A DNA stretch of 64,000 bases from Ignavibacteriota bacterium (GTDB taxonomy: Bacteria; Bacteroidota; Ignavibacteria; Kapaibacteriales; UBA2268), in the NCBI GenBank assembly GCA_019637995.1, contig JAHBUQ010000001.1:434001-498000 (forward strand), read 5' to 3'. The notes below the pieces were generated by a model that saw nothing but the letters and a program-made list of their open reading frames with translations, did no database searches and was not told the origin of the DNA. Below, in pieces: positions 26,272 to 35,467 of this stretch. The translations under genes were made by a program, and so were the position numbers. How positions within the stretch are numbered: the stretch's first letter is position 1; each line of letters begins with the position of its first letter.

Positions 26272-28461
26272 ATGAAATTGAGAAGAATATTAGCTATCAT
26301 TTTGATTACAGCAGCATCGTATATTTTGATGGGCAGTGCTTGTTCTAATTATACGAATTTCACAACTTACTTCAATACTTTTTATAATATGGAACGGCTT
26401 ACTTACGAAGCCGAAGAAGAATTTGAATTTCAGGAAGAAAAGCGCAGAGTCCAACCAAGGGTATTTGTACCACAGCCCGAAATATTCGTATCTGAAGAAA
26501 CTACAATGGGTCCTCCTGCATTTTTGACCGAATTTATAGTTAGTAAACAAAAACGTCAGCCTGTACAGGTAAAACTTGACTCAATAATTATAAAAGGTTC
26601 AAAAATTTTAGCAAGAAAAGGAAAGAGCGATTATGTCGAAGGTTCGCTCTGGCTGATGGCTAAATCATTCTTTTATCAGGAAGACTGGCTAAATTCTCAG
26701 CTCAAATGCAGTGAACTTGTAGATAAATTCCCTGACGGTGATTTATCGCCGGATGCACATCTGCTTTATACAAAAAATTTATTGATTCAGAGAAAATTCT
26801 TAGCAGGCGAAGTTATGCTTTCGCGAACTGTTGATATCGCTTGGCAGAAAAAACGCTATGATATTCTATCGGAAGCTTTTAGAATTGAAGCTGAGCTTGC
26901 ACTGCTGAATAATGACCACGAAAAAGCATTGAGACCCTACCGAAATGCAATATCGCAGACTGATGACGGCAAGATAAAAGCCCGCTGGCAACTTGATATG
27001 GCGGCTCTTTTATTTAGGATTCACAGATTTGAAGCTGCTGAAGCCGCTTTCAGACTTGTTCACAGATATTCACCTGAATATATTCAAAAATTTGAAGCAT
27101 ATTTATATCAGGCTGCATCATTGGGTCGCTTAAAACGATATGATGAAGCTGATGAAATACTTAGAAAGTTAGAGCGAGACGGAAAATATGAAGAGTGGAT
27201 TGCTCACACTAAAGTGCAGCAACTACAGATTGCACGATTGAAATGGCTTGATACAAATTATGTACCTAATCAAGACGAAGTTAAGTATACAACAGAAGAA
27301 CTTGCGAAATTTGAAAAAACCGTTGATTCTGCATATTCAAATAATCCGGCATTGCTTACATATTATTACGAAAAAGGACAAAATTATTACGATAGGAATG
27401 ATTATGTAAGAGCAAGGTCAATGTTTGCTAAAGCTCGTGTAACAAGAACGCCTGTTTTCAAAACAGCGGAAAAAATGTTCCAGCTTATGAATACTTGGGA
27501 TTTGAAGCAAAAAGCAGCTGAACCACTTCTGGCTAAATTGAAATCCGATGAAAGTGAAGTTACTGATTCAACGCGGCTTGAGCTATGTTCTCATTTGTAT
27601 GCAATTGGTAGAATTCATGAGGAATTGGATAATAAAGATTCTGTTGAATATTATTTCAAATTAGCTGTAGATAATGCTCCTCTTCGACAGCCGGAAAGTT
27701 CGCAGTATTATTATTCTTATTCCCGAATTATGAAAGAAAAAGATGCATTTCTTGCAGATTCACTTCTGGAAATTATTGTCATGAATCATCCATTGACAGA
27801 ATTCGGCAAAGATGCTCAGCTTCAGTTAGGTTATACAAGTAATTTCGTTATTGATACAGTTGCAGAATTATATACATCCGGATTGAATTTAATGCGGCAT
27901 GGTGATTATAATTATTCTATAGACCAATTTTCCAAAGTATATTTCAAATACCCTAACTCAAAATACACTCCTGCTTCGGTTTATACAATCGGATGGATTT
28001 ATGAACGATATTTAAGGCTTCCGGATTCTGCTCTTGCATATTATAAAATTCTGCTTGATGAATATCCTGAGACAGAGCACGCCAAAGAAGTAAATTTAGG
28101 CGTTGCTTACAAAATGGCAGTCAATACAGGTGAAATACCCGATTCACTTAAAGAGCGTGAGGTTGTATTTCCACCAAAACCGGTAACTCCTGAAAAAGGT
28201 AAAATTAAGCCGGAACGAAAACCACCTGTTCAAAAGCCAAATGCTTTGGACCCTAAACAGTTGCTTAAAGACCCGGCATCAATATTAAAAAGCGCCGAAA
28301 GCTTGATTTCTGATCCGGTGGAAATGCTTAAGGACATTGAATTTCCTCCAAAATTAATTGAAAATCCTGATGATATGATTCTTGAGTCACCGTCACAAAC
28401 GCCAACTCCTCCTGACTCAAATACGTTTGTTGTGCCACAAGTTCAGGAACCAAAAAAGTAA
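26272..28461 (+). CDS. TPR lipoprotein, probable PorW/SprE-like T9SS component
   Basis: A 729-residue lipoprotein: signal peptide ending in GSAC (Cys24), then the segment NYTNFTTYFNTFYN, followed by many tetratricopeptide-type helical pairs (about 90-620) and a proline/lysine-rich tail. The architecture and the post-cysteine Tyr/Asn/Phe-rich segment resemble SprE of Flavobacterium and PorW of Porphyromonas, lipoproteins needed for type IX secretion. The window holds several proteins with T9SS sorting domains, which fits. Assignment is by resemblance only, since TPR lipoproteins are common. It is monocistronic between topA and phoB. Confidence 0.6.
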   Translation: MKLRRILAIILITAASYILMGSACSNYTNFTTYFNTFYNMERLTYEAEEEFEFQEEKRRVQPRVFVPQPEIFVSEETTMGPPAFLTEFIVSKQKRQPVQVKLDSIIIKGSKILARKGKSDYVEGSLWLMAKSFFYQEDWLNSQLKCSELVDKFPDGDLSPDAHLLYTKNLLIQRKFLAGEVMLSRTVDIAWQKKRYDILSEAFRIEAELALLNNDHEKALRPYRNAISQTDDGKIKARWQLDMAALLFRIHRFEAAEAAFRLVHRYSPEYIQKFEAYLYQAASLGRLKRYDEADEILRKLERDGKYEEWIAHTKVQQLQIARLKWLDTNYVPNQDEVKYTTEELAKFEKTVDSAYSNNPALLTYYYEKGQNYYDRNDYVRARSMFAKARVTRTPVFKTAEKMFQLMNTWDLKQKAAEPLLAKLKSDESEVTDSTRLELCSHLYAIGRIHEELDNKDSVEYYFKLAVDNAPLRQPESSQYYYSYSRIMKEKDAFLADSLLEIIVMNHPLTEFGKDAQLQLGYTSNFVIDTVAELYTSGLNLMRHGDYNYSIDQFSKVYFKYPNSKYTPASVYTIGWIYERYLRLPDSALAYYKILLDEYPETEHAKEVNLGVAYKMAVNTGEIPDSLKEREVVFPPKPVTPEKGKIKPERKPPVQKPNALDPKQLLKDPASILKSAESLISDPVEMLKDIEFPPKLIENPDDMILESPSQTPTPPDSNTFVVPQVQEPKK

Positions 28462-28541
28462 TTTTATTCATCTAAATTAAATTATTTTAAAAATTAATAT
28501 GTTTCATTCTTTAAATTAACGATAAATTAACAATAATTTTA

Positions 28542-28549
28542 TAGTTTTG
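28542..28549 (+). promoter_or_regulatory. Bacteroidota-type -7 element before phoB
   Basis: TAGTTTTG matches TAnnTTTG and lies 34 bases before the response-regulator ATG. No clear -33 element; a PhoB-type box was not recognised. Confidence 0.4.
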
Positions 28550-28583
28550 AATATATTTATTATTCAAAATTGAAAAAAGAAAA

Positions 28584-29321
28584 ATGGAAAACGAAATCAT
28601 TGATAACATGAATGAAAATTTACCGGGCTTTAAAGCTCCGGCAGCAAAGTTAATTGCTGTAGTTGATGATGAACCTGATATTACAGAACTTTTATCAATT
28701 CATCTTACAAAAGCCGGCTACAAAGTCAAAACTTTTGAAGATGCAAACGGCTTATTTAAATTTTTAAAAACAAATACACCTGATTTATTTATTCTCGACC
28801 TTATGCTTCCCGATGCAGATGGTTTTGAAATCTGTAAATATTTAAAAAAAGAGGATAAATTCTCTTCAATTCCCGTTATAATGCTTACTGCGAGAATTGA
28901 TGAAATGGATAAAGTTTTAGGACTTGAACTCGGTGCTGATGATTATGTTACAAAGCCCTTTTCGCCTAGAGAACTTACTGCAAGAATTAAAGCTGTGCTT
29001 CGAAGAGATGAAAAAACTGTGAAATCAAAAAAAATCGTTGTAGGAGATTCCCTTACAATAGACCTTCAGAAGTATGATGTTCTTCTTGATGAAAAGAAAA
29101 TTGAACTTACTTCAACCGAATTTCGTATTTTGAGACTACTATCAGAGCGTAAAGGCTGGGTTTATTCACGCGAGCAAATTCTTGATTATTTAGGTGCTCA
29201 GGATAAAGGTGTTTTGGACAGAACTATTGATGTGCATATAAAAAACTTGAGAGAAAAACTCGGAGAAGCCGGTAAATTCATTAAAAATATCCGTGGCATT
29301 GGATATAAATTAGAAGACTAA
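28584..29321 (+). CDS. phoB: PhoB-like response regulator
   Basis: A 245-residue OmpR/PhoB-family regulator. The receiver domain has the acidic pocket VVDDEPD, phospho-acceptor D72 (FILDLMLPD) and K124 (TKPFSP). The C-terminal winged helix includes LTSTEFRILRLL and RTIDVHIKNLREKLG with GIGYKL at the end. The first 20 residues are an extra N-terminal extension; a second ATG at codon 9 could be used. Its stop overlaps the sensor kinase start by one base (TAATG). With a kinase and a PhoU-like gene following, a phosphate-starvation role is likely. Confidence 0.88.
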   Translation: MENEIIDNMNENLPGFKAPAAKLIAVVDDEPDITELLSIHLTKAGYKVKTFEDANGLFKFLKTNTPDLFILDLMLPDADGFEICKYLKKEDKFSSIPVIMLTARIDEMDKVLGLELGADDYVTKPFSPRELTARIKAVLRRDEKTVKSKKIVVGDSLTIDLQKYDVLLDEKKIELTSTEFRILRLLSERKGWVYSREQILDYLGAQDKGVLDRTIDVHIKNLREKLGEAGKFIKNIRGIGYKLED

Positions 29322-31063
29322 TGAAATCCTTATCATGGAAGATATTTTTTGGATTTCTATTGGTAATTTTTACTTTTACCGGACTTATTATGTTTTTTTC
29401 ATATAAAACAATCAAGCAGTATTATGTAGCAATTGCAATCAAAAACCTACAAACATATAATGATATAATTTCTAGCAATATAATTGAATTCTATGATAAG
29501 AATCAACTTAATGAACTCAGAGCATTTTTAATTGATATTGGAAGCAAAACACAAACCAGAATTACAATTATTGATAGTAAAGGTAATGTTGTTTCAGATT
29601 CGGATATTAATCCTCAACTAATTGACAATTTATCTTCAAAAATAGATGTGGAGCCTTTAATTTCCGGCTCAGAAATTTCTTACTATTACTTAGACCAAAG
29701 CATATTGCATGTTTCAAGCAGAGTCAACATATCGCCTGATGATTTTATAATTCTGAGAGTCGGGATATTTTTCTCTGAAATTATTAATATATCTAAAATT
29801 TTAAGAAGTGAAATACTTCTAATTGCAATATTTATAATAATTTTCGCTATTGTATTTGTTTTGTCCTTTTCCTATAAAGTAATAAAACCTATAAGCGAGC
29901 TCACCCGTGCATCCAGAAAAGTCGCTCTCGGTGATTTTGACAATAAAGTTTTTATTCCCGGTAATGATGAAATATCACATCTTGCCAGGAACTTCAATCA
30001 GATGACTGAAAAATTAAAGGATTATTTTGTCCTTGCCGAATCTCAGCAGGATCAGTATCTTACTTTAATTAGTTCGCTGCAGGCTGGATTAATTGTGCTT
30101 GATAAACAAGGTAAAATTGTTATCCATAACAAGAGCTTTGAAAATATATGCAAGACAAACATAGTCAAAGGCAGATTTGTTTGGGAGCTGATTCCTCCAA
30201 TTGAATTTGGAGATTTAATTAAAGCTGTGGTAAAGAAAAAGAAACATATTACAAAAGAAATAGAATTTCATAATTTGATTTTCATTTGCAGTGCAAATTA
30301 TATAGAATCCAAAAGTGAAGTTGTAGTACTTTTCCATGATATAACAAGTATAAAAAAACTGGAAAATGTAAAAAGGGATTTCGTTGTAAATGTTACTCAC
30401 GAGCTCAGGACACCACTTACTGCAATCAAGGGTTTCATTGAAACTCTTGAAGATGATATCGGCTCAGGCCAGGATATTACACCCTACATCGAAATAATAA
30501 AAAGACATACAGAAAGATTGATTAGTATCGTGCAAGACCTTCTGACACTTTCTGAGGTAGAACAAAAAACATCTCACATCCAGTTATCGAAGGCAAATAT
30601 AAGTACTTTATTTGATAGTATGATACGTGTTTTCGAGCAAAAAATTAATACAAAAGGTATCAAATTAATTACTGAAATTGAAGAAGGTTTGCCTGAAGTA
30701 ATAATTGACCCGTTCAGAATTGAACAAGTGCTCATAAATCTTATTGATAATGCGATTAAATATACAGACTCAGGATATGTCAAAATCACTGCATGTCGAA
30801 ACGACGGCTTTTTAGTATTAAAAGTCGAAGATACCGGATTAGGCATTCCAAAAGAACACCACAACCGACTTTTTGAGAGATTCTATACAGTTGACAGATC
30901 TAGGTCAAGAAAAGTTGGTGGTACAGGTCTTGGGCTTTCGATTGTCAAACATATCATTTTACTTCATGAGGGTGATATAAGTATTGAAAGTGATGCCGGC
31001 AGAGGTACAAAATTTATAATTCAGATACCACAAAAAGAGTTTGTTATCAAAGGGAAATTATGA
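29321..31063 (+). CDS. phoR: PhoR-like sensor histidine kinase
   Basis: A 580-residue membrane kinase. TM1 is at about 8-28, a short extracytoplasmic domain follows, TM2 is at about 163-187, then HAMP (IKPISELTRASRKVALGDF), a PAS-like domain (about 245-345), the dimerisation helix with phospho-acceptor H360 (VTHELRTPL), and an ATPase with N-box NLIDNAIKY, G1 VEDTGLGIP and G2 GGTGLGLSIVKH. The layout matches PhoR/WalK kinases. It is translationally coupled to the regulator before it and overlaps the phoU start by four bases. Confidence 0.9.
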   Translation: MKSLSWKIFFGFLLVIFTFTGLIMFFSYKTIKQYYVAIAIKNLQTYNDIISSNIIEFYDKNQLNELRAFLIDIGSKTQTRITIIDSKGNVVSDSDINPQLIDNLSSKIDVEPLISGSEISYYYLDQSILHVSSRVNISPDDFIILRVGIFFSEIINISKILRSEILLIAIFIIIFAIVFVLSFSYKVIKPISELTRASRKVALGDFDNKVFIPGNDEISHLARNFNQMTEKLKDYFVLAESQQDQYLTLISSLQAGLIVLDKQGKIVIHNKSFENICKTNIVKGRFVWELIPPIEFGDLIKAVVKKKKHITKEIEFHNLIFICSANYIESKSEVVVLFHDITSIKKLENVKRDFVVNVTHELRTPLTAIKGFIETLEDDIGSGQDITPYIEIIKRHTERLISIVQDLLTLSEVEQKTSHIQLSKANISTLFDSMIRVFEQKINTKGIKLITEIEEGLPEVIIDPFRIEQVLINLIDNAIKYTDSGYVKITACRNDGFLVLKVEDTGLGIPKEHHNRLFERFYTVDRSRSRKVGGTGLGLSIVKHIILLHEGDISIESDAGRGTKFIIQIPQKEFVIKGKL

Positions 31064-31728
31064 TAAATCTTGAGACTGCTTTCGAGATGGAATTAAATAT
31101 TTTGAAAGGTGATATTTCGAGCTATGTTTCTCTAATTGAGACTATGCTTGACAAGGCTGTAAACGGATTATTCAGCAAAAATACGGATTTGCTTAATGAG
31201 GTAATTTTCAGTCATGAACCAAGAGCAAACCGGTTAGAAATAATTATTGATGAAAAGTGTATATCACTTATAGCAAAATATTCACCCAAAGCATCATCAC
31301 TCAGGAATATTCAATCATTGATGAAAATCAATCTTGATCTGGAAAGAATGGCAGACCATACTGTTAATATAAGCCGTGATGCGATTGATTTATTGAATAT
31401 TTCTCCAATTCTTTCCCATTTCGAAATTGCTCAAATGGCTGAAGGAACAAGGCAAATGATTCTGTCAGGTTTTAAATCATTCATAGTTCAAGATATTGAT
31501 CTAGCAAGGCATGTTTGCAATTCTGACAATGAAATTGATTCATACAGGCAAAATATTATGGCTGAAATCATTGCAACAATGAAATCTGACCCAAAAACTA
31601 TTGAAAAGTCACTTCATTATATCAGTATAATAAGAAATATTGAACGCATTGCCGACCTTGCAACAAATATTGCAGAGAATTCAATTTTTGCAATAAATGG
31701 CAATACAATCAAACATTCTTATAAATAA
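31060..31728 (+). CDS. phoU: PhoU-like phosphate-signalling protein
   Basis: A 222-residue all-helical protein with two PhoU repeats. The family's metal-binding acidic signature appears in each half (NLDLERMADHTVN and RNIERIADLATNIAE). PhoU connects phosphate transport to the PhoR kinase and shuts off the Pho response when phosphate is ample. It is the third gene of a coupled phoB-phoR-phoU unit. No pstSCAB transport genes are present on either side, so PhoU's transporter partner is encoded elsewhere or is a different phosphate carrier. Confidence 0.9.
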   Translation: MINLETAFEMELNILKGDISSYVSLIETMLDKAVNGLFSKNTDLLNEVIFSHEPRANRLEIIIDEKCISLIAKYSPKASSLRNIQSLMKINLDLERMADHTVNISRDAIDLLNISPILSHFEIAQMAEGTRQMILSGFKSFIVQDIDLARHVCNSDNEIDSYRQNIMAEIIATMKSDPKTIEKSLHYISIIRNIERIADLATNIAENSIFAINGNTIKHSYK

Positions 31729-31790
31729 TTTTAATTTTTGAACTATTTTTATTACTTTCAAATTCTTGAATTTTGTATTTTAGTATAATT

Positions 31791-32414
31791 ATGTCAGAAA
31801 TTAAATCTCGCGACAATAATATATCACAAAACGAGGATTTAAAAGTAATCGAAAGAATTCTTGCAGGTGATAATAATGCATTTGGTATTTTACAAAAAAA
31901 ATACCAAAATGTACTTTCATCCTTAATCAGAAAAATGGTCAAAGACGAAGACGATATAGATGATTTGCTTCAGGAAACTTACATAAAAGCATATAGAGCA
32001 ATGGATAGATACAAGTCTGATTTTACTTTTTCTGCATGGATTTATAGAATTGCATCAAATACTTGTATTGATTTCTTGCGAAAAAAACGACTTAATATTA
32101 TTTCTCTTGACAAGCCAATTGCAGGGAAAGATGACGACGATGACGCTATTTATATGGAAATCGAGGATAATTCACTGCAACCCGATACTGAGTATATTAA
32201 TCAGGAAAGAGTTAAAGCTCTCCAAACTGCTATTGAAAATCTGCCCGAAAAGTATAGAATCATTATCAAATTGAGGCATGATGATGAAATGGATTATAAC
32301 GAAATATCTAATCGGCTGGATATGCCGTTGGGCACCGTAAAAGCACATTTGTTCAGGGCTAGAAAGATGCTGTTAGATGATTTGAAGAGAATTAATTATA
32401 TGTTTACTGATTAG
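31791..32414 (+). CDS. ECF-type RNA polymerase sigma factor
   Basis: A 207-residue sigma-70 family protein with region 2 (DDIDDLLQETYIKAYRAMDRY, SAWIYRIASNTCIDFLRKK) and region 4 (LPEKYRIIIKLRHDDEMDYNEISNRL, then GTVKAHLFRARKML). An acidic linker joins them. The longer reading that begins with TTG at 31773 was not used, because ATG at 31791 starts the conventional N-terminus. No anti-sigma gene is adjacent, which is unusual for ECF factors, so it may be regulated transcriptionally or by a distant partner. Confidence 0.88.
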   Translation: MSEIKSRDNNISQNEDLKVIERILAGDNNAFGILQKKYQNVLSSLIRKMVKDEDDIDDLLQETYIKAYRAMDRYKSDFTFSAWIYRIASNTCIDFLRKKRLNIISLDKPIAGKDDDDDAIYMEIEDNSLQPDTEYINQERVKALQTAIENLPEKYRIIIKLRHDDEMDYNEISNRLDMPLGTVKAHLFRARKMLLDDLKRINYMFTD

Positions 32415-32463
32415 CTTTTCCTAACAAAATATCCAATAAATTTTTTAATAGTAATATTTTTAC

Positions 32464-32471
32464 TATTTTTG
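32464..32471 (+). promoter_or_regulatory. Bacteroidota-type -7 element
   Basis: TATTTTTG matches TAnnTTTG, 34 bases before the first glycosyltransferase ATG. No clear -33 element. Confidence 0.4.
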
Positions 32472-32505
32472 TTTTTCCAAATTTGTAAAATTTATTATAG
32501 AATTA

Positions 32506-33447
32506 ATGAAAATCAGCGGTTTCTCATTTGTAAGGAATGGAACAAAATTATATTATCCTGTTAAAGAGTCTGTTCAGTCAATTTTACCAATTGTAGACGA
32601 GTTTGTTATTGCTGTCGGCAATAGTGATGCTGATGACAAATCCCGTGAAGATATATTATCTATTGGAAGTGATAAAGTCAGGATTATTGATACAGTTTGG
32701 GATGAAAAATTCATGCAAAAGGGTGCAATACATGCTTTACAGACTGACATAGCTATGAATGCCTGTTCAGGTGACTGGTTATTCTATCTGCAGGCAGATG
32801 AAGTTGTCCATGAAAACGACTTGCCTGTGATAGAATCTCGCTGCAAGGAATTCCTTGATGATGATGAAGTAGAAGGATTTCTGTTTGATTACTATCATTT
32901 CTGGGCTGATTACGAGCATTATCATAAGTCTCATGGATGGTATCCCTATGAAGTGAGAATTGTGAGAAATAATCCGAAAATACACTCATGGGAAAGTGCT
33001 CAATCATTCAGATATTTTGAGCATTACGAAAAGCCCCACCAAAATGAAGGGACACGCAAATTAAGGGTTGTTAAGGCAAATGCAAATATTTACCATTATG
33101 GATGGGTCAGACCTCCGGAACTAATGCAGGCAAAAAGTAAAGCGATTGATTCAAATCACAAAGGAATCGAAAAAGCTAACGAGTTATATATCAATAAACC
33201 AAAAGAATTTGATTATGGTCCACTAAATCGGGTTCAGAAATTTGAAGGGACTCATCCAAAAGTAATGAAGAATATGATCCAAAGGCACCACTGGAAGGAT
33301 AAACTCCAGTATTCAGGTGCACCTGATGCTCAAAGAGAACCACACATGCATGAGAAATTCAAATACAGACTTGTTACTTTCATCGAAAATAAAATTTTAA
33401 ACAGACCTGTGGCAACATTTAAAAATTTTGAGCTTCTAAACAAGTAA
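32506..33447 (+). CDS. Glycosyltransferase family 2-like protein
   Basis: A 313-residue cytoplasmic protein with a GT-A-like N-terminus: MKISGFSFVRNG, an acidic ADDKSRE segment, and LQADEVVHE in the position of the DxD metal/nucleotide-sugar motif. The later part is rich in His, Tyr and Trp and includes WYPYEVRIVRNN. It probably transfers a sugar in envelope polysaccharide or LPS synthesis. It opens a run of three glycosyltransferases separated by 1 base and then a 4-base overlap, so all three probably act on the same glycan. Confidence 0.75.
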   Translation: MKISGFSFVRNGTKLYYPVKESVQSILPIVDEFVIAVGNSDADDKSREDILSIGSDKVRIIDTVWDEKFMQKGAIHALQTDIAMNACSGDWLFYLQADEVVHENDLPVIESRCKEFLDDDEVEGFLFDYYHFWADYEHYHKSHGWYPYEVRIVRNNPKIHSWESAQSFRYFEHYEKPHQNEGTRKLRVVKANANIYHYGWVRPPELMQAKSKAIDSNHKGIEKANELYINKPKEFDYGPLNRVQKFEGTHPKVMKNMIQRHHWKDKLQYSGAPDAQREPHMHEKFKYRLVTFIENKILNRPVATFKNFELLNK

Positions 33448-33448
33448 T

Positions 33449-34189
33449 ATGGAAAAAATATCAGTTGTAATTATTGCCAAAAATGAAGAGAAAAACATCT
33501 CAAGATGCCTTGAGTCTGTGGCTTGGGCTGATGAGATTATACTGCTTGACAATGGCTCAACTGATAAAACTATCGAAATTGCCCAAAAATTCGGATGTAA
33601 AATTTATGATGGGGGAGAGTGGCATGGATTCGGAATCGCCAAGCGTAGAGCCGTGAATTATGCAAACTTTGACTGGATTTTATCTCTTGATGCTGATGAA
33701 GTTGTATCAGGGCAGTTGGCTGAAGATATAAAATTAATTCTAATTAATCCTACATTCAATAACTTTAAAATAAAGCGTAAGTCATTCTATCTAAGTAAAT
33801 TAATTAAATATTCGGGTTGGCAGAGAGACTATCCTTTAAGACTTTTTAATAAAAATTTTGCAGGATTTAATGAAAAAAAAGTTCATGAATCAGTTATAAC
33901 AACTTACCCGGTTGGAAAAATCGAAAGCCAGATTTTTCATTATACTTATGATGATTTGAATTCACATTTTCAAAAAATGATACTTTATTCTGACCTCTCT
34001 GTCGAAGAAAACAAAGGAAAAAAAGTATCAAAAATTGGCATAATTTTTAGAGGATTCTGGAAATTCATCAATACTTACTTTCTTGATAAAGGCATACTTG
34101 ATAGCAGACAAGGCTTTATTTTGTCTGTAATGTCATCAATCGGTGTGATGATTAAGTATCTTAAAATTTATGAAAATGAGTCGGAATGA
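33449..34189 (+). CDS. Glycosyltransferase family 2 (WaaE/KdtX-like)
   Basis: A 246-residue GT2 enzyme. SVVIIAKNEEKNISRCLESV is the nucleotide-sugar-binding start of the fold, and LDNGSTDKT and SLDADEVV (DxD-type motif) follow. The order of motifs and the GWQRDYPLRLF segment match LPS-core glucosyltransferases of the WaaE/LgtF group. It is translationally linked to both neighbours: 1 base after the previous stop, and its end overlaps the next ATG by four bases. An LPS or lipooligosaccharide core role is likely; the sugar is not determinable. Confidence 0.85.
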   Translation: MEKISVVIIAKNEEKNISRCLESVAWADEIILLDNGSTDKTIEIAQKFGCKIYDGGEWHGFGIAKRRAVNYANFDWILSLDADEVVSGQLAEDIKLILINPTFNNFKIKRKSFYLSKLIKYSGWQRDYPLRLFNKNFAGFNEKKVHESVITTYPVGKIESQIFHYTYDDLNSHFQKMILYSDLSVEENKGKKVSKIGIIFRGFWKFINTYFLDKGILDSRQGFILSVMSSIGVMIKYLKIYENESE

Positions 34190-35280
34190 AAAATCTATCT
34201 GTACTTCACCTTGATTCTGAGTCTTACTGGCGAGGCGGTCAGCAACAGGCATTTTATCTTCATACGTATCTTTTAAATATGGGAATCAACTCGAAATTTA
34301 TTTGTAAAACCAATTCGGAAATGCATATAAGACTAATTGAAAAGGATGCACCATTTATTGATTTGCCAATGAGTAGTGAATTTGATTTATTTTCAGCATT
34401 TAAAGTAGCTCAGTTGGCAAGGAATAATAAATTTGATGTCCTGCACTGCCATTCATCCAAATCCCATTCAATAGGCTTAATGTCCAAATTATTCTTTTCC
34501 AAACCAAAACTTGTTGTATCACGCAGAGTAGAATTTCCAATTAAGAAAAATATATTAAGCCAAAAGAAGTATTTCTCCGATAATTTAAATAGAATTATTT
34601 GTGTTTCGGAGGCAGTTAAACGCTCACTTCTTAAATCCGACTTACCTGAAAACAAACTATGTGTTATATATGATGGTATTGATTTGAATAAATTGGAACA
34701 TAAATTTTCTGATAAAATCAAACAATTATACAATATCTCCGATAGCGAAATTGTTATCGGAACAATTGCAGCATTTTCAGTTGAAAAAAATTACGAGGGT
34801 ATGCTTAGTGCTATTGCACCTATTTTGCGAGATAAATCCAACGTCAAATTTTGCGCCTTAGGTTCAGGTGAAGATTTCGAAAAGATTAAAAATTTATCAG
34901 TTAATCTTGGTATTTCGGAAAAATGTATTTTTCCGGGGTTTGTTAATAATGTTGAGGATTATTTAAAGGTTTTCAACATTTTTACTCTTTTCTCTAAGTC
35001 CGAAGGTCTTGGCTCGTCCATACTTGATGCGATGGCAATTGGATTGCCTGTTGTTTGCTCCAAAGCAGGGGGTATTCCAGAAATAGTTAAGCATAATGAG
35101 AATGGATTTCTTGTTGAAATTGGGGATAATATTTCTTTAAACACACGTTTGAATCAATTAGTTAATGATACTGTTCTTAGAAAGAAAATGGGTTTAAGAT
35201 CAATTGAAATATCAGCAGATTTTTCAATTGATAAAATTACAAAAAGACATATTGACTTGTACCATGAATTAATATTATAA
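34186..35280 (+). CDS. Glycosyltransferase family 4
   Basis: A 364-residue GT-B enzyme. The N-terminal domain includes SYWRGGQQQAFYL and DVLHCHSSKSHSIG. The C-terminal nucleotide-sugar domain has GTIAAFSVEKNYEGML and the retaining-GT4 E-x7-E motif within SKSEGLGSSILDAMAIGLPVV, with EIVKHNENGFLV at the end. It completes the three-gene glycosyltransferase run. Such enzymes add hexoses or heptoses to LPS core or O-antigen. A hairpin lies downstream. Confidence 0.88.
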   Translation: MKNLSVLHLDSESYWRGGQQQAFYLHTYLLNMGINSKFICKTNSEMHIRLIEKDAPFIDLPMSSEFDLFSAFKVAQLARNNKFDVLHCHSSKSHSIGLMSKLFFSKPKLVVSRRVEFPIKKNILSQKKYFSDNLNRIICVSEAVKRSLLKSDLPENKLCVIYDGIDLNKLEHKFSDKIKQLYNISDSEIVIGTIAAFSVEKNYEGMLSAIAPILRDKSNVKFCALGSGEDFEKIKNLSVNLGISEKCIFPGFVNNVEDYLKVFNIFTLFSKSEGLGSSILDAMAIGLPVVCSKAGGIPEIVKHNENGFLVEIGDNISLNTRLNQLVNDTVLRKKMGLRSIEISADFSIDKITKRHIDLYHELIL

Positions 35281-35399
35281 CCTTAAAATTCTTTATTATT
35301 TATCAGGAAAAAATCAATAATAAAGGTATATCTAACATGCATTGTAAAAATAACAAAATATAAATGCTGGATACTTCTTTAATCCATTTTTTATATAAA

Positions 35400-35435
35400 T
35401 ATGTCCCGACTATTTGATAAAACTGCCGGGACATA
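35400..35435. terminator. Hairpin between convergent genes, possible terminator
   Basis: A 9-base-pair perfect stem (35400-35408 with 35427-35435) sits between the GT4 gene and the convergent butyrate kinase gene. Neither side has a long T tract, so termination is only suggested. Confidence 0.4.
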
Positions 35436-35467
35436 ATTTAATAGAAATAATATGAATATATAAAATA

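Noticed and set aside
31773..31790. Upstream TTG start for the ECF sigma gene
   Set aside because: Adds six non-conserved residues; the ATG at 31791 gives the usual N-terminus.
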